From Rhyzopertha dominica (lineage: Eukaryota > Arthropoda > Insecta > Coleoptera > Bostrichidae), in assembly GCA_025024175.1 (NCBI GenBank), contig QCXZ01000137.1, positions 81,034,680 to 81,098,679 on the forward strand: a stretch of DNA of 64,000 nucleotides, in the 5' to 3' direction. Positions 45,380 to 56,901 of this stretch are shown here, piece by piece. The position numbers and the translations under genes were made by a program. Each line of letters starts with the position of its first letter. Within the stretch, counting starts at the first letter, position 1. The notes under the pieces are model-generated. The model ran no database searches and was not told the origin of the DNA. It saw only the letters and a list, made by a program, of their open reading frames with translations.

Positions 45380-48300
45380 ATGATGGAAAAGGCGCGAAGT
45401 GTAGTGATCGCTGCGATTTTGATCGTACCAGGTAAGAATCTTGTATTTCATTTTGGTTACGTACAAATGATTACTAAAATATACAAAATGCAAACAAGTA
45501 CTTGTATTCGTCAAAATTTCCGTGACGCTTTTCCATTAAATCATAATATAGCGAATGAAATAGTAATTTAATCTTTTTGCAAATACAAATATTAACTTTA
45601 GTGCAATTCAAACCTTTTTTGCTCCTGTTATATATTACTTAAATCATCCGCTTTAACTAATATTTTTTCTGGCTATAAAACAATAAACTGTCTTTAATAC
45701 ACTTCAAAATTTATTTTTGGCGAAACCAAATGCCACCATTTAATTATTATGTGACCTTTTTCAGTGATTTAACAAGTATAACTAAGTTAAAACAATAAAA
45801 ACCAATTAAACATGACGTAATTACAGATTCAGTGTGTGTGGTGTGGAAAAGAATTTGTTTATATTAAATTTTTGACCTTCGTTATGTTAAATTTCTGACC
45901 TGCTTCACTATTACACAATGTTAGTGTCGACTTTTCTCAGTTTCTAGGATTTACGTGGTACACATGTTCTTTGAATCTAACGCATTCCTTTTTTGAAAAA
46001 AGAGACATTTAATTTCACGCATTTTAAATTTATTTAGTAGGTCTTCTTTATCCAAAGTGTTTCCTATCAGGTTCCTTAATGTACAGTTATTACCAATGGC
46101 AATAGTTAAATTATACTTAGAATTTTGATATTTGTATTCTATGAAGGATGATACATAAATTTTCTGTACAATACGGTTTCTTTTTCAGAACAAATATTTT
46201 GTATTTGTCTTTGTTTTTGTATCGGTTTAAGTTGCTTAAATTATAAATACATGATAGTTAATTTTTGTAACCCTCTGTGGAAAATTTCGTACTTGCAAGA
46301 TCTGTTTTTTTAATGTAACGATCTGAATGAGTGGGTTTTCTATAAATATTAAACGTGATTTTAATTATGACTAATTATGTCTTCTATAGGGATTTGGTTT
46401 TGTTTTATTATATCCTTTAAATCATATTTTATTAGATCAAATTTAGCAACTTGAAAGTGAAATATTACTTTTATTTAGTAGCCTTTGCATTATCTGTCGT
46501 ATTTTGTAAAGTCCTTGTGGTGTGTGCTATCATGAATTTTGGGTAAATATACGTCACTGCCTTTATACTGATTAAGAAACCAAAAATCTCCCTGTTAAAA
46601 AAATTATACCTACACTGAATTCATATCGTTGTTCCATTTTATTACACCCAACAATTGCATTCTATTTTACTTACAAAAATGTGTTAAAAGCCATCTCTGT
46701 TAAATATTTTGAGATGCTCGGAAGGTACATATTTGCTGATTCCTTGCACTCTTTTTACATAACTACATGACAGAGCATCCGTATTATTAAACAAATAGAA
46801 AACACCTTATGTAAATGAAGCCCGTGCAAATATTGGCACTGGAAATATATCCGTCTACAAAAACTTTTGACTTGTTTTGGGTGCACCAAACTCTACACAA
46901 TAGCAAGCGCATCTCAAGAATAAGTTCTTAGAAGTAGTGTGCTAACTATTAACCACTTGCTGTCTAGAAATAGTTAGCTTAAAAATGTAGTGTTGAAAAT
47001 TCGTTACGGACATAGTGCCTACTCAAAAACTTCATGAGCGATAATTGCTCCCACAAAGATCAGTGATGAAAATGTACGTGTTTTTCTGCCTATTATACTA
47101 CTGGTTTGGCGGATTTTAGAAGAGAATTTAGAAATAAATTCAGTGAACGTTGCTGCTTATGTAAGTGTCCCAGCTCTCCGAAAAAGTTCCATAACTTGTT
47201 CATTATTAGAGATATTAAATGCCTTTGCTAATTAAGAACATGCTAACTATCTGTATTTTGATCTCACGAAAGCTTTCGCCTGCATATCGCATAATACGTT
47301 AATAAAAAACTGAAAATAGTACGTCATTATTAGAAAAATACATTGAACAACACCAGTTACGATCAAAAGTTTCTTCCAAATGCTAACTATCTTTCAGTGC
47401 CCTCCAAGGATTAATTCTATGACCGGTCTTATTCCGACATAGCTTTAACGAAGATGCTGTCTTTATGTAATAAATTTAGCCTAAAAAATGAAAAAAATCA
47501 GACTAGGGTTAACTTTAAATAAAAAAAAAATGAGTAGGAAATGCCATAGAGTCGGTGCCAGCAACAGTTTCAAGACAACTTTTTGTAGTTAGAAGTCTAA
47601 ATTCAGCATATTTGGGGCTCATTCGTCCTATAGTATTCTAATCTGAAGCCATCAGTGCCATATCAATACCTAAACTTTATTTTACTCATAACATAGCCAA
47701 AATTAACTACAAAGCAGACTGTAGAAGACTTTTAAGGAATTAAAAATCATGACATTACCTTCCCTATATATTTATTCATGCGTTCTGTTTTAAAGATTTT
47801 GATTCGCTGGATCATGAGTGCCACCTTCCATATAAAGGCATTAGGTATAACTGCCAAAGATTTTTCGATGGGCTCCCCAAATCCCGAAAAGATCTCACTT
47901 TCATTTATTTCAATTAAAAATGTATTTTATACTTTTAATGAACATTTACGGTTTAAGTGTAAGTCCATGATACTATTATGTTGTGCGGAAAATTACTTTT
48001 GTAATCATTATAGCAAATAAACAAATTAATAAATAATGGATTACAGTCAGTAGTTGTCATGTGCAACCTTTTAACCCAAATTCTTGCATCTTGCGACATC
48101 ATTACCTGTTCATTAGTTGGTGTTCAAAAATATATAACTGAATAATTATTTAGTTTCTTTTGGTCCATGTCTATCTAATACTATAAATGGCTCTAAACCA
48201 CCTAGCATACTAAGCATATAATTATTGTGATATGCATTGTAAAATTTTTTAAAGCACCACGTATAATTAACATAGTAAACCTAGTATCGCACAAAAGATT

Positions 48301-51300
48301 GCAAGGCAAAATGATAGATCTGAATCTCTCCGAAGCCTGGAAGGAAAGGCCAAGGAGACCACAATAGATTGCGGTCAGCAAGGTGCATTACTGATAGTCT
48401 CTCAAAGAATATACTCGCTGAGGGAAACAACCTTGAAGCACACAGGCATAAACTAGGAGGATGTCATCTTAATGATCACTGATTGGAAGTGAAAGTGGCA
48501 AGAAAAAAGGTCGGGACATTTGACCTTTGTATGAAGTATGAATTTGTGTATGTCAAAAGTGGAATTACCAAGGTGCTCGAATTTATATTGCGAAGTATGA
48601 GGTTTTGAGTTGCTGGTTTCTCAATGGTGCTTTAAAATTGGGTTGAGTACATATAGTTGTTCTGTAATCACGAGAAGCGTTTATAAAGGTTTTGAATCCA
48701 TATTAAGAAGACTATTTACAATTCGACTTATAAATATTATACTCGTTAAATACATGTGCGGACCGAAACTAATACATTGCGTAAAAACCTTATCAAAAGT
48801 TACACCCAAAATTTGTTAAACGACTTTGCATTCTGTACAATTTAAAATTTGAATTCGGAGTCGCAAATTTATTATATGGTGCTGATTTTACCTTCGAAGT
48901 ATGCATATTAGTTAGTGTTACGCTAATCTAACTGGCCAAGTACACATGTTTCCTGGTATTTTATATTCTCAACAACACGCTGTGATACGTGGTACGCATC
49001 AAAGAATACAATGAATGAACGCTGACTAACAGAAAAATAAGTCGTGGATGGTGACCTTGTCAAAGATTAAATTGAATAAGGAGGATTTTTTTGTTTGTAA
49101 GGTCTAAATATTTTTACCTATACCAAAATTGTTTTATTCAGTTGCAATAAAGTACATAGAAACATAAAAGAAAACAGGTGAAATGACCAATGAAATTAAA
49201 TCGCTACTCTAATGCTCTTATTGAAAAATTGCATTTAGCATAATGCTTAATCATGACGGTATATTGACCGAGAAGCAGAAACTAAATGAACTATGAATTA
49301 AGCGATATCACAAAGTGGATTACATGTTCGTTGAGCAAACACTACATAACAATTATGACAATGCCACGAAGATTAGCAAAGGTAGTGTTTCTTTTAGGCA
49401 TTGCAACATTTATGCTTTTGCTGCTGCCATATCATCAAGAAACAATGATTGCTCAACGAATCGACGGCAACGTGAAGCAGAGTAGAGATAAGAACACAAA
49501 ATATATTTTATTGTGGACGAAAACACTTAGTGGGAAAGACCTTTTTAGCCAAAGTGGGAAGGACATGTTCAAGAATTGTGAATACAGCAACTGTTTTTTG
49601 ACGTATGATGAAAACCTTTTGCCTTCAGTAAACCAGTATGATGCCATAATTTTCTGCATCCAGCGATCTCTCTATGAAGACATTAGGCCTATTCCTAGTA
49701 AGAGAAGTGGTCATCAAAGATATATTTTTGCATCAAGCGAGACCCCCGTGAGATTTTTTGGGGCAAAGGTGCAATACATGTTTAATAACTTTTACAACTG
49801 GACAATGTCGTATAGGTTGGATTCTGATATAGTTAGGAGACATGGATATGTCAAAAAACGTAAGACAAGTTATAAGCTACCGACCATTGACTACGTAAGG
49901 AACAAGACGAAGATGATAGCGTGGATAGTGTCGAACTGCAAAAGTACTAATCGTCGGAAAAATTTAGTGAAAAGGATTCAAAAATATATTCCCGTTGATA
50001 TATACGGTGCTTGTGGAAATCTATCTTGTCCGAGGAATGCGGCTTGCTACGACATGATCGAGAGAAACTACAAATTCTATCTTTCTTTCGAAAACTCCTA
50101 CTGCAAAGATTACGCCACCGAAAAACTCTACGGGATGCTTAAAAGGAACATAATTCCTGTTGTTTATGGTGGGGCTGATTACAGAAAAATAGCACCTCCC
50201 AAATCTATCGTCAATATTGAAGATTTCGAAACGGTGAAAGAACTCAGCAATTTCTTGAAAAAATTAGCTGAAGATGAACGAAGTTACTTGGAATATTTGA
50301 AGTGGAAAATTAATTTTATCATAAGTAAAGACTCACAGCAAAAATCAGCATGTAAGATTTGTGAAATGCTCAACAAGTCAGATCAAAGTACTAAGGTTTA
50401 CGAGGACATCAACAATTGGTGGTTCAGTAAGAATATGTCAAAATGTAGAACATACCAAGATCTACCCAAAATTGTGCTATAGATATTTAAATATGAACAT
50501 AAATTTGTAGACATATGGTATAAAATAAATACTGTTTCTAATCGTTATATAGGATCAATTTCTGTTTATTCTGTAACTAGTTTTACAATTATTTGCTAGA
50601 AATTCTTTACTGTCAACTTTTTGTAGCTTTGAGTTAATTGTATTAATAAGGAAACCCAATTTTCTTTAAGTATTACAACTATAATAACTCATTTATATCA
50701 ATTTTCAATGAGTTGAACGATTTCAGAAGTACACTGTGAATCATTCTGAAACTACGATCACTTTCATGTTTTTATCATTTCTTTTTTATTCAGTAATGGT
50801 CAACAAAACCTTGTTCGTTTCTTAATCATATATTTAATGGCTCTATTATTACATGTGATTATTCTTTACCGACAAAGTTAAGTTCAGAGAATCTCTTTCT
50901 TTCTCTAGCGTACTGTGGATCTTTTTGTTTAGTACCTTTAAGAACATTAAGAATATATCCAACTGTCTCATCAGTTTCCATCCAAATACAAAAATATCAT
51001 CATCATCATATGTGGTTCCAACATTAAAATTTCGGCCAACTGGTAGGTCATATATATCGTAGTCGAACGTATCATTAAACGTAAAATAACTTTCATGTAT
51101 ATGCATATTACCCCCATATCTATTAATTCAGTTTTTCCTGCGTTTGATAGGAGGGAATTATTAGATACGAGGAAAGCTTTACTTGATACTGGTAATTTGT
51201 TTACCATGTTTGCGAAACCTACGAAATTCTCTACGCTGTATTTGTATTGGCATCCAATTAATCATGTTAGAATTTTGGTGCGAATTTGCATAATTTATAC

Positions 51301-54300
51301 GATGGAGCATTAACGTAAGAAACGACCTGTCTCAAAGGTATTCCATTTTTGTGAGTTTTTGGTGGGCCATATAGAATTGACCTCGTGGGTTCAATATTCT
51401 CTTTCTACTTTTCCCCGCTTAATATCAAGTATTTTAAAGACTTTAAAGTGCTAGTGACGTCTTTCTGCAATTATTCGAAGGAATCTGACTTCAATTGCCT
51501 TTATCACTGTTACAAATAGATAGTGACTTAGCTGCACATTTTTGCCTTGCGCTTTTTATTGCCTAATTCAATTTCATTTAATCCCTTATATAAATAGAGT
51601 TTTTGATTTTGCATATTGGCAACGTAAAAGGATTAGCACTGACTGAAATCATTCTATCAGAATAAATTTTGCAAAATTTTCTTTGATTTATCTGTTGCGA
51701 TTCACCTTCATTATGTGATTTTGCTTCTACTATTTTATACCTTTCTTTGTTTGCCCCCACAGTTCTTTGCCAGTACAGGCAACCATCGTATGCATCTTCC
51801 AGCAGGGATTATCCACAAGTACCACAAAACCAACCCAGTATACCTTGTCCGGATAGATATGGAAGATATCCCACGAAAACATGTGATGGGTAAGTTACGC
51901 AAATCCAATTTACTGTTTTTAATTTTTGTAAAAAATTGACTAAAGTTTTTTTTACAAACAAGATTATGGATTGATAGGAACTGGTTTACTTTAAAGTGGA
52001 GTCTCTTATGATTTTTTTCTTCACATAAAAGACTTAAAATATATCTAGGTGCAAATTAGATTATAATATTCAGCAGAAATAGCATAAAAGTTGTTCAAAG
52101 GCTAGCACTGCTAATGCCTTTCTTGATATTGAAGGAGCCTTTAACAATCCTTCATTCGAGGCTCTCTGCTCTGCGGTAGCAAGCAGGGGCGCTAATCGAG
52201 CCATTGTAAAATGGATCGAGTCGACGCTCCGTTGCCGTCGCTTAGAGCTAATTTTGGGGGAAACTAAGGTGGAGGCGTCCGCCGTGCGAGGTTGTCCGCA
52301 GGGAGGTGTATTATCTCCCCTCTTGTGGTCTCTCCTCGTGGACACTCTCCTTGTTGACCTCAATAAAAACGGATACTATGCGCAGGCCTATGCAGATGAC
52401 CTGTGCATTGTTATTTCAGGTAAATTTCTGGGGCCGGTTTCAGAGCTGATGCAAATTGCTCTAAACAGGACCAGTAGGTGGTGTGAACAAAGAGGCTTGT
52501 CGGTTAATCCGGCAAAGATGGAACTCTTGGTGTTCACAAATAAACGTAAACAGGGATCCATTCGATGGCCTTCTTTGCAAAACGTAACATTAAATCCGGT
52601 ACCGACGGTGAGGTATCTAGGTGTAATCCTGGATTCCAAACTTGCTTGGACGGATCATGTTAACGAAATCAGCCGAAAGGCGTGTGCAACACTGTGGGTG
52701 TGCAGACGTCTTTGGGGAAACAGTTGGGGACCTCAACCACAGGTCGCGTACTGGCTGTACACAACTGTGGTGAGACCTCTCATTACTTACGCCGCCCTGG
52801 TATGGTGGCGCTCTACTGCGAAACACAATATCAGGAAGGCATTAGCACAAATTCAACGACTGGGCTGTCTTATGATAACCGGTGGCATGAGAACGACACC
52901 TACTGCATCTATGGAGATGCTTCTGGGACTAGAACCTCTACACGTAAGGGTAGAGTATGAAGCCCGGAAAGCGGCCTTTAGATTGCAGGGGTTAGGTAAT
53001 TGGAAGTCTGGGGGAGAAGGGCACCGTATAGCGCTCTCTGTACCGAACGGAGATCAAGCTATTCTCTCAATGACAAGAGATAGGATTAACACGACTATGT
53101 GTTTTAACACACCATACAGAATCGTTATCCCCGATAAGGAGGAGTGGTTTCTGAATGGTGAAAACATGCTTGTGCCACAAGGACTCATCTGGTACACAGA
53201 TGGATCTAAAATGGACACTGGCACAGGCGCGGGAGTATGTGGTACATCTCCGAGGGTGCAACTCAGTTTGTCACTAGGAGAGTACCCTAGCGTATTCCAA
53301 GCGGAAATTTATGCAATTCTGGCATGTGCTCATGAGAACCTCAGAAGAGGGTATTCCGGACTGCATATCTACATTTGCTGCGATAGCCAGGCGGCACTTC
53401 GAGCGCTTACCTGTGTTAGGGTGCGCTCCGGCCTTTTACTGGACTGTCGTAACACATTAGTAAGGTTGGCCCAACATAATCGGGTTAACTTGATTTGGGT
53501 GCCTGCTCATGCAGGCATTGAAGGCAANGAAATGGCTGATGAATTAGCGAAGAAGGCAGCGTCCGCACGTTATCTCGGACCACAACCTTCCATCGCCATT
53601 CCAGAAAGCAGACTGAGGGCCGAGATCACAAAGTGGCTTGGTCGTCAGTTTTACCTGTATTGGGAAGACGCGCCGGAACTGAGGCAATCTAGGGCCTTCA
53701 TCACTGGACCTACGCTTGCCCAGGAACGCAAATGGCTTTTAAGCCGGAGTCGCTCTCAATTGCGATTAGTGGTGGGTGTCCTCACGGGACACTGCCGGCT
53801 CAATAAACACCTATATAATATGGGTGTAATGGAAAGTAGCACCTGTAGGTTCTGCTCAGAAGAGGAGGAAACTCCGATTCACCTCCTTACCAACTGCGGA
53901 CCGCTGGGGGGCAAAAGGTTTGGAGAATTTGGGTCTCAATTTATTAAGACTGAAGATCTTTATAGATTACCTTGGAAAGAGATACTGCACTTCTTTGAGA
54001 AGGCAGGACTCTTCTAAGCTACGGTGCGGGCACAATGGATCGAAAGGTCTAAGTGCAGCGCCCCGCCCCTTTTGCAGGGTCGCACCGCAGAAGATAGAAT
54101 AGAATAGAATAGAATACTGTTTTTAATTTTTGTAAAAAATTGACTAAAGTTTTTTTTACAAACAAGATTATGGATTGATAGGAACTGGTTTACTTTAAAG
54201 TGGAGTCTCTTATGATTTTTTTCTTCACATAAAAGACTTAAAATATATCTAGGTGCAAATTAGATTATAATATTCAGCAGAAATAGCATAAAAGTTGTTC

Positions 54301-55612
54301 AAAGGCTAGCACTGCTAATGAAAAAGGACCTTCTGGGATAGTATACGATAGAGATCTAAAGACAGTATTTTTGGGACAAATCGAAGATATGTATATCGTT
54401 GCTGATGATGTAGAAATTGCATCATACTCAAGCCGAGTAATTAAAATTAACAAATGTATTTCGCTTCTACTTCTATCTGTGTTAATTTAATTTGGCGGCT
54501 TCAATACAACTTAACCACAGCTTTACTTCTACTTTAAGGTACATCGAGTGTAACGATGGAATAGGTACAGAAAAGACTTGCCCAGATGGTCTACTTTTTA
54601 ATCCTGCTGCCGGAGTTTTCAGCTACCCTTGCCAATATCCAGTAGACGTTGACTGTACAGGAAGAGAACACACACGTAAGTAGGACATGTTGTATTTACA
54701 AATTTACTCCAAGTACGTTTTACTGATTAGTTCGGCCAATTTAACATCCTACTATCGAATTAACTGACAAAACGAGAGTACATGACTGACTTTTTAACAC
54801 TTATGCCAAGAAATTGTCAGTATCCATATCACTAAAGTGTCTTTTGATTTGGAAGCATACAAGCTTTCTGTTTATCTATAATTATAAATAAAACAGATAA
54901 ACGTCCATAAAATTAAAATGTTTTATTTACTATCTCAATTCCAAACATACTTTAATTTTATTTTCTTTATAATCGCACTCTTAACTTCATATTGTTCGTA
55001 GCAGAAGATACGGAGCAGTTTTCAGAAATGTTTTCTTCTCAATTTATCTATATTACAATAATTGAATTTCTCTCATATCGTACGTATGATTTTCGATTTT
55101 TAGAAGCTTCTCAGCCAACTGAAGACTGCCCTCATCAATACGGATACTTTAGATTGGGTGATGCCGCCAACTGTGGGCAATTCAAGAACTGTGTAGAAGG
55201 AAGAGGATACATTTTCGACTGCCCAGAAGGCTTGGCTTTTAATCAAGATACCTTGAAATGTGACTGGCCCGATCAAGTGTTAACTTGTGATGCTGAAGGT
55301 AATTGATCTTTTCTCCGGATTTGCTAAGTTTCCTTAAGTCTCTAACACAATAACTCATTTTCAGCATATCTTGGCTTCACATGTCCACCGGAAGCTAAAA
55401 ATCTTGGCCAGCAAGAGTATACCTATTTCCGTTCACCTCGCGATTGCCAGCGATATTATATATGCATTAATGGTAGACCCAGGCTGTACAATTGTGGAAA
55501 GGGGAAAGCTTTCAATGATATAATAAATGCATGCGATGGAATCGAGAATGTTACAGGATGTGCCATTCCGAACTATGGAAGCTCGACGTTAGGTTACTCC
55601 GGAAACTTTTAA
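45380..55612 (+). CDS. obst-E: Obstructor-E-like CPAP3 chitin-binding cuticle protein
   Basis: Secreted cuticle or tracheal matrix protein with three peritrophin-A (CBM14) domains that bind chitin. Exons 45380-45431, 51763-51889, 54539-54675, 55104-55298 and 55365-55612; phases agree and give 252 residues. Exon 1 encodes the signal peptide (MMEKARSVVIAAILIV). Domain 1 (six Cys, PCPDRYGRYP to DVDC) is split by the intron that holds a LINE; domain 2 starts EDCPHQYGYFRLGDAANCG; domain 3 follows AYLGFTCPP and has DCQRYYICINGRPRLYNCGK. The AYLGF linker and the RLYNCGK block point to the obstructor-E subgroup. The gene spans 10 kb because intron 1 (6.3 kb) and intron 2 (2.6 kb) are full of insertions; intron 1 also contains a whole fucosyltransferase gene. 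The fly gene has alternative domain exons; none was found here. Confidence 0.9.
45432..46899 (+). other. obst-E intron 1, left part
   Basis: AT-rich intron with no recognised gene or repeat. Confidence 0.4.
46900..47810 (+). mobile_element. Heavily decayed LINE (jockey-like) relic
   Basis: Plus-strand fragments in order: IYFDLTKAFACISHNTLI (RT palm A, usual FDxxKAFDxVxH), further pieces with PKLYFTHNIAKI, and a C-terminal GIKNHDITFPIYIHAFCF-like segment corresponding to LxILTLPSLYIYE in this LINE type. Many stops and shifts. Ends not defined. Confidence 0.55.
47811..49285 (+). other. obst-E intron 1, spacer before fucosyltransferase gene
   Basis: No recognised coding region. Should contain the promoter of the fucosyltransferase gene if it is transcribed on its own. 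Confidence 0.4.
49286..50482 (+). CDS. Alpha-1,3-fucosyltransferase (GT10), intronless
   Basis: A single open frame of 398 codons. Golgi type II enzyme that transfers fucose from GDP-fucose to N-acetylglucosamine-containing glycans (GT10 family). A membrane anchor lies at about residues 32-48 (KVVFLLGIATFMLLLLP). The stem and acceptor region follow, then the donor-binding signature FYLSFENSYCKDYATEKLYGML at residues 264-285 (written here in full only as its key parts FYLSFENS, CKDY, TEKLYGML), and IPVVYGGADYRKIAPPKSIV. Further ATGs at codons 24 and 26 lie closer to the anchor and could be used. It lies inside intron 1 of obst-E on the same strand and lacks introns, which suggests retrotransposition or a naturally intron-poor lineage. 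AATAAA lies 42 bases after the stop. The frame is intact, so it is probably functional. Confidence 0.88.
   Translation: MNYELSDITKWITCSLSKHYITIMTMPRRLAKVVFLLGIATFMLLLLPYHQETMIAQRIDGNVKQSRDKNTKYILLWTKTLSGKDLFSQSGKDMFKNCEYSNCFLTYDENLLPSVNQYDAIIFCIQRSLYEDIRPIPSKRSGHQRYIFASSETPVRFFGAKVQYMFNNFYNWTMSYRLDSDIVRRHGYVKKRKTSYKLPTIDYVRNKTKMIAWIVSNCKSTNRRKNLVKRIQKYIPVDIYGACGNLSCPRNAACYDMIERNYKFYLSFENSYCKDYATEKLYGMLKRNIIPVVYGGADYRKIAPPKSIVNIEDFETVKELSNFLKKLAEDERSYLEYLKWKINFIISKDSQQKSACKICEMLNKSDQSTKVYEDINNWWFSKNMSKCRTYQDLPKIVL
50524..50529 (+). promoter_or_regulatory. Polyadenylation signal of the fucosyltransferase gene
   Basis: AATAAA 42 bases past the stop codon, supporting an independent transcript. 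Confidence 0.55.
50788..51560 (-). mobile_element. Decayed third Penelope-like element
   Basis: The minus strand parallels copy B with many changes: ESYFTFNDTF, the palm remnant DDDDIFVFGWKL in place of YVDDIFCIW, QLDIFLMFLKVLNKKI, STLEKERD, and upstream the LPKIHKNG-like region in broken frame at 51310-51370. An internal deletion joins the part after TLEKE to the end of the endonuclease region. Much older than copies A and B. Confidence 0.75.
51911..52116 (+). repeat. 206-bp direct repeat, left copy (LINE target-site duplication)
   Basis: Identical by eye over all 206 bases to 54115-54320. It begins TACTGTTTTTAATTTTTG and ends GCTAGCACTGCTAATG, and directly borders the LINE on its 5' side. 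Confidence 0.93.
52117..54114 (+). mobile_element. Young 5'-truncated LINE with RNase H domain
   Basis: 2.0-kb non-LTR retrotransposon fragment of the I/R1/LOA-type group (RT plus RNase H). It starts abruptly at RT motif A and ends with a short 3' UTR and an (AATAG)n tail at about 54095-54114. It is flanked by perfect 206-bp direct repeats. The open frame has no stop, only one ambiguous base. It sits in obst-E intron 2, same strand, between the two exons that encode the first chitin-binding domain. Confidence 0.93.
52119..54017 (+). CDS. LINE ORF2 fragment: RT and RNase H
   Basis: 633 open codons. RT motif A FLDIEGAFNN at the start, RGCPQGGVLSPLLWSLLVD, catalytic AQAYADDLCIVI, LSVNPAKMELLVFT, then VRYLGVILDSKLAWTDH and the thumb. 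RNase H with WYTDGSKMDTGTGAG (first Asp), FQAEIYAIL (Glu), CCDSQAALRAL (Asp) and WVPAHAGIEG (His) shows an intact catalytic set. The C-terminus has a Cys-His knuckle (CRFCSEEEETPIHLLTNC). No start codon: the element is 5' truncated. It is a retrotransposon product, not a host gene. Confidence 0.9.
   Translation, partial: FLDIEGAFNNPSFEALCSAVASRGANRAIVKWIESTLRCRRLELILGETKVEASAVRGCPQGGVLSPLLWSLLVDTLLVDLNKNGYYAQAYADDLCIVISGKFLGPVSELMQIALNRTSRWCEQRGLSVNPAKMELLVFTNKRKQGSIRWPSLQNVTLNPVPTVRYLGVILDSKLAWTDHVNEISRKACATLWVCRRLWGNSWGPQPQVAYWLYTTVVRPLITYAALVWWRSTAKHNIRKALAQIQRLGCLMITGGMRTTPTASMEMLLGLEPLHVRVEYEARKAAFRLQGLGNWKSGGEGHRIALSVPNGDQAILSMTRDRINTTMCFNTPYRIVIPDKEEWFLNGENMLVPQGLIWYTDGSKMDTGTGAGVCGTSPRVQLSLSLGEYPSVFQAEIYAILACAHENLRRGYSGLHIYICCDSQAALRALTCVRVRSGLLLDCRNTLVRLAQHNRVNLIWVPAHAGIEGXEMADELAKKAASARYLGPQPSIAIPESRLRAEITKWLGRQFYLYWEDAPELRQSRAFITGPTLAQERKWLLSRSRSQLRLVVGVLTGHCRLNKHLYNMGVMESSTCRFCSEEEETPIHLLTNCGPLGGKRFGEFGSQFIKTEDLYRLPWKEILHFFEKAGLF
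54115..54320 (+). repeat. 206-bp direct repeat, right copy
   Basis: Second copy of 51911-52116, starting directly after the (AATAG)n tail. Confidence 0.93.
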
Positions 55613-55623
55613 GTTAATTATTT

Positions 55624-55629
55624 AATAAA
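55624..55629 (+). promoter_or_regulatory. Polyadenylation signal of obst-E
   Basis: AATAAA only 12 bases after the stop codon, implying a very short 3' UTR. Confidence 0.65.
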
Positions 55630-55849
55630 GTATTTGTATATAAACAACTACCCTCGATGCAATAAACTGTCACAAAGATAATGTTTTTTATTACTAAAAG
55701 CGGTTATTTCGAATAAATATTTTACTCTTAATTTGAACACTTGAGATTCTTATTTAAGACACTGTCTGTTGATTGAAATTAGAATTCATAAAGTTTTGCT
55801 TAATGCCTTCAAGTTTATCATATTTTGTTGAAGGGTGTGGATTATTAGC

Positions 55850-56901
55850 AATTAAATTGGATTATATTTTCTGATGAAGCATCAAGGGTAATGTGAATTA
55901 TATCTATTGCAGATATTGGTCGGACACATATCCACATTGGATGGAACAAGTCCACACACAACACCCTCGGAAAGTGAATGTCTGGTGTGGTATTATCGAT
56001 GAGCACATTATTGGGTCTTTTTTCATCGATGGAAATTTGAATGCGGTCAAGTATTTACAGCTTTTGCGCGAACACATTATACCAGAACTTATTCGCCTGT
56101 TCCCTTATCGTGAAAATGCTGCGCGTCCTTCTGAACAGACGTGGTTTCAGCAAGATAGTTCACCGCCCTATTTTGTAGTCAAAATTCGTGGATATTTGAA
56201 TGCGACATTTCCAGACAGATGGATTTGTAGGCGCGGAGCAATAGAATGACCAGCACGTTCCCCTGATCTGACGCCGCTTGATTTTTCCTGTAGGGGTATC
56301 GGAAAAATCGTATTTATGCTGATCTGCCACATAATACAGAAGATTTAAAAGGACGAATCAGGGCAGAAATTCAGAACTTGCCTCCAAATATGCTACAAAG
56401 AACATTAGAACTTTACTACCAGGAAGTAAATAGGAAATATTTAGAGCATCTTCTGTAATGCAAATCTAAAAAAATGCTGCATTTTTCACGAAATCATGTT
56501 TTCTTTTTTACTTTTAGGGTACGCGATTCGCAATAAATTTTAATAAATTTTAGTCCAATGCAGCGATAAAGAAAATTGTTTATTTCTCTTCGTTGTTAGG
56601 CTAAACTATTGTATTTACACTTCATAATTCGGAATCAAGGGAAGCAATACCTAAATTGTACAGGTGTGATACGTTTTTGAGATCAGGAAAAAATATCCTT
56701 CTCAATGATCTGCTTTGTGACCTCCCTTCCCATTAAAAAAATGCAACTTGCGCCCATATCTCGGAGACGAGAGCTGACACGGAGTCGAAAAAATTGCAGA
56801 AAATGCATTTTAATTACCCATAGGCCCATGCACAATTTCAGGAAAATCGGTCGAACAGAACCTAAAATATCCTGCTGGTTACATACTTTGTAGCGACCCT
56901 G
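55850..56901 (+). mobile_element. Tc1/mariner DD41D relic, 5' part missing
   Basis: The plus strand starts in the catalytic domain at IFSDEAS (first Asp) and, after a frameshift, reads YWSDTYPHWMEQVHTQHPRKVN, WFQQDSSPPYF (second Asp) and, past a stop at 56247, SPDLTPLDFF (third Asp, 41 residues on), ending KYLEHLL at 56457. The right terminus GTAGCGACCCTG ends at 56901 before TATA. No left terminus was found. Inactive. Confidence 0.75.

Noticed and set aside
48300..48840. Possible coding remnants around 48330 and 48610
   Set aside because: Short, broken, no motif that could be tied to a known family; left as unannotated intron.
55000..55103. Possible alternative exon of obst-E starting at a TTCGTAG acceptor at 55003
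   Set aside because: The sequence has no chitin-binding cysteines; the acceptor at 55103 joins domain 2 to domain 1 with correct phase.
56705..56893. Short open frame near the end of the DD41D relic
   Set aside because: It lies in the terminal non-coding part of the transposon and has no protein-like features.
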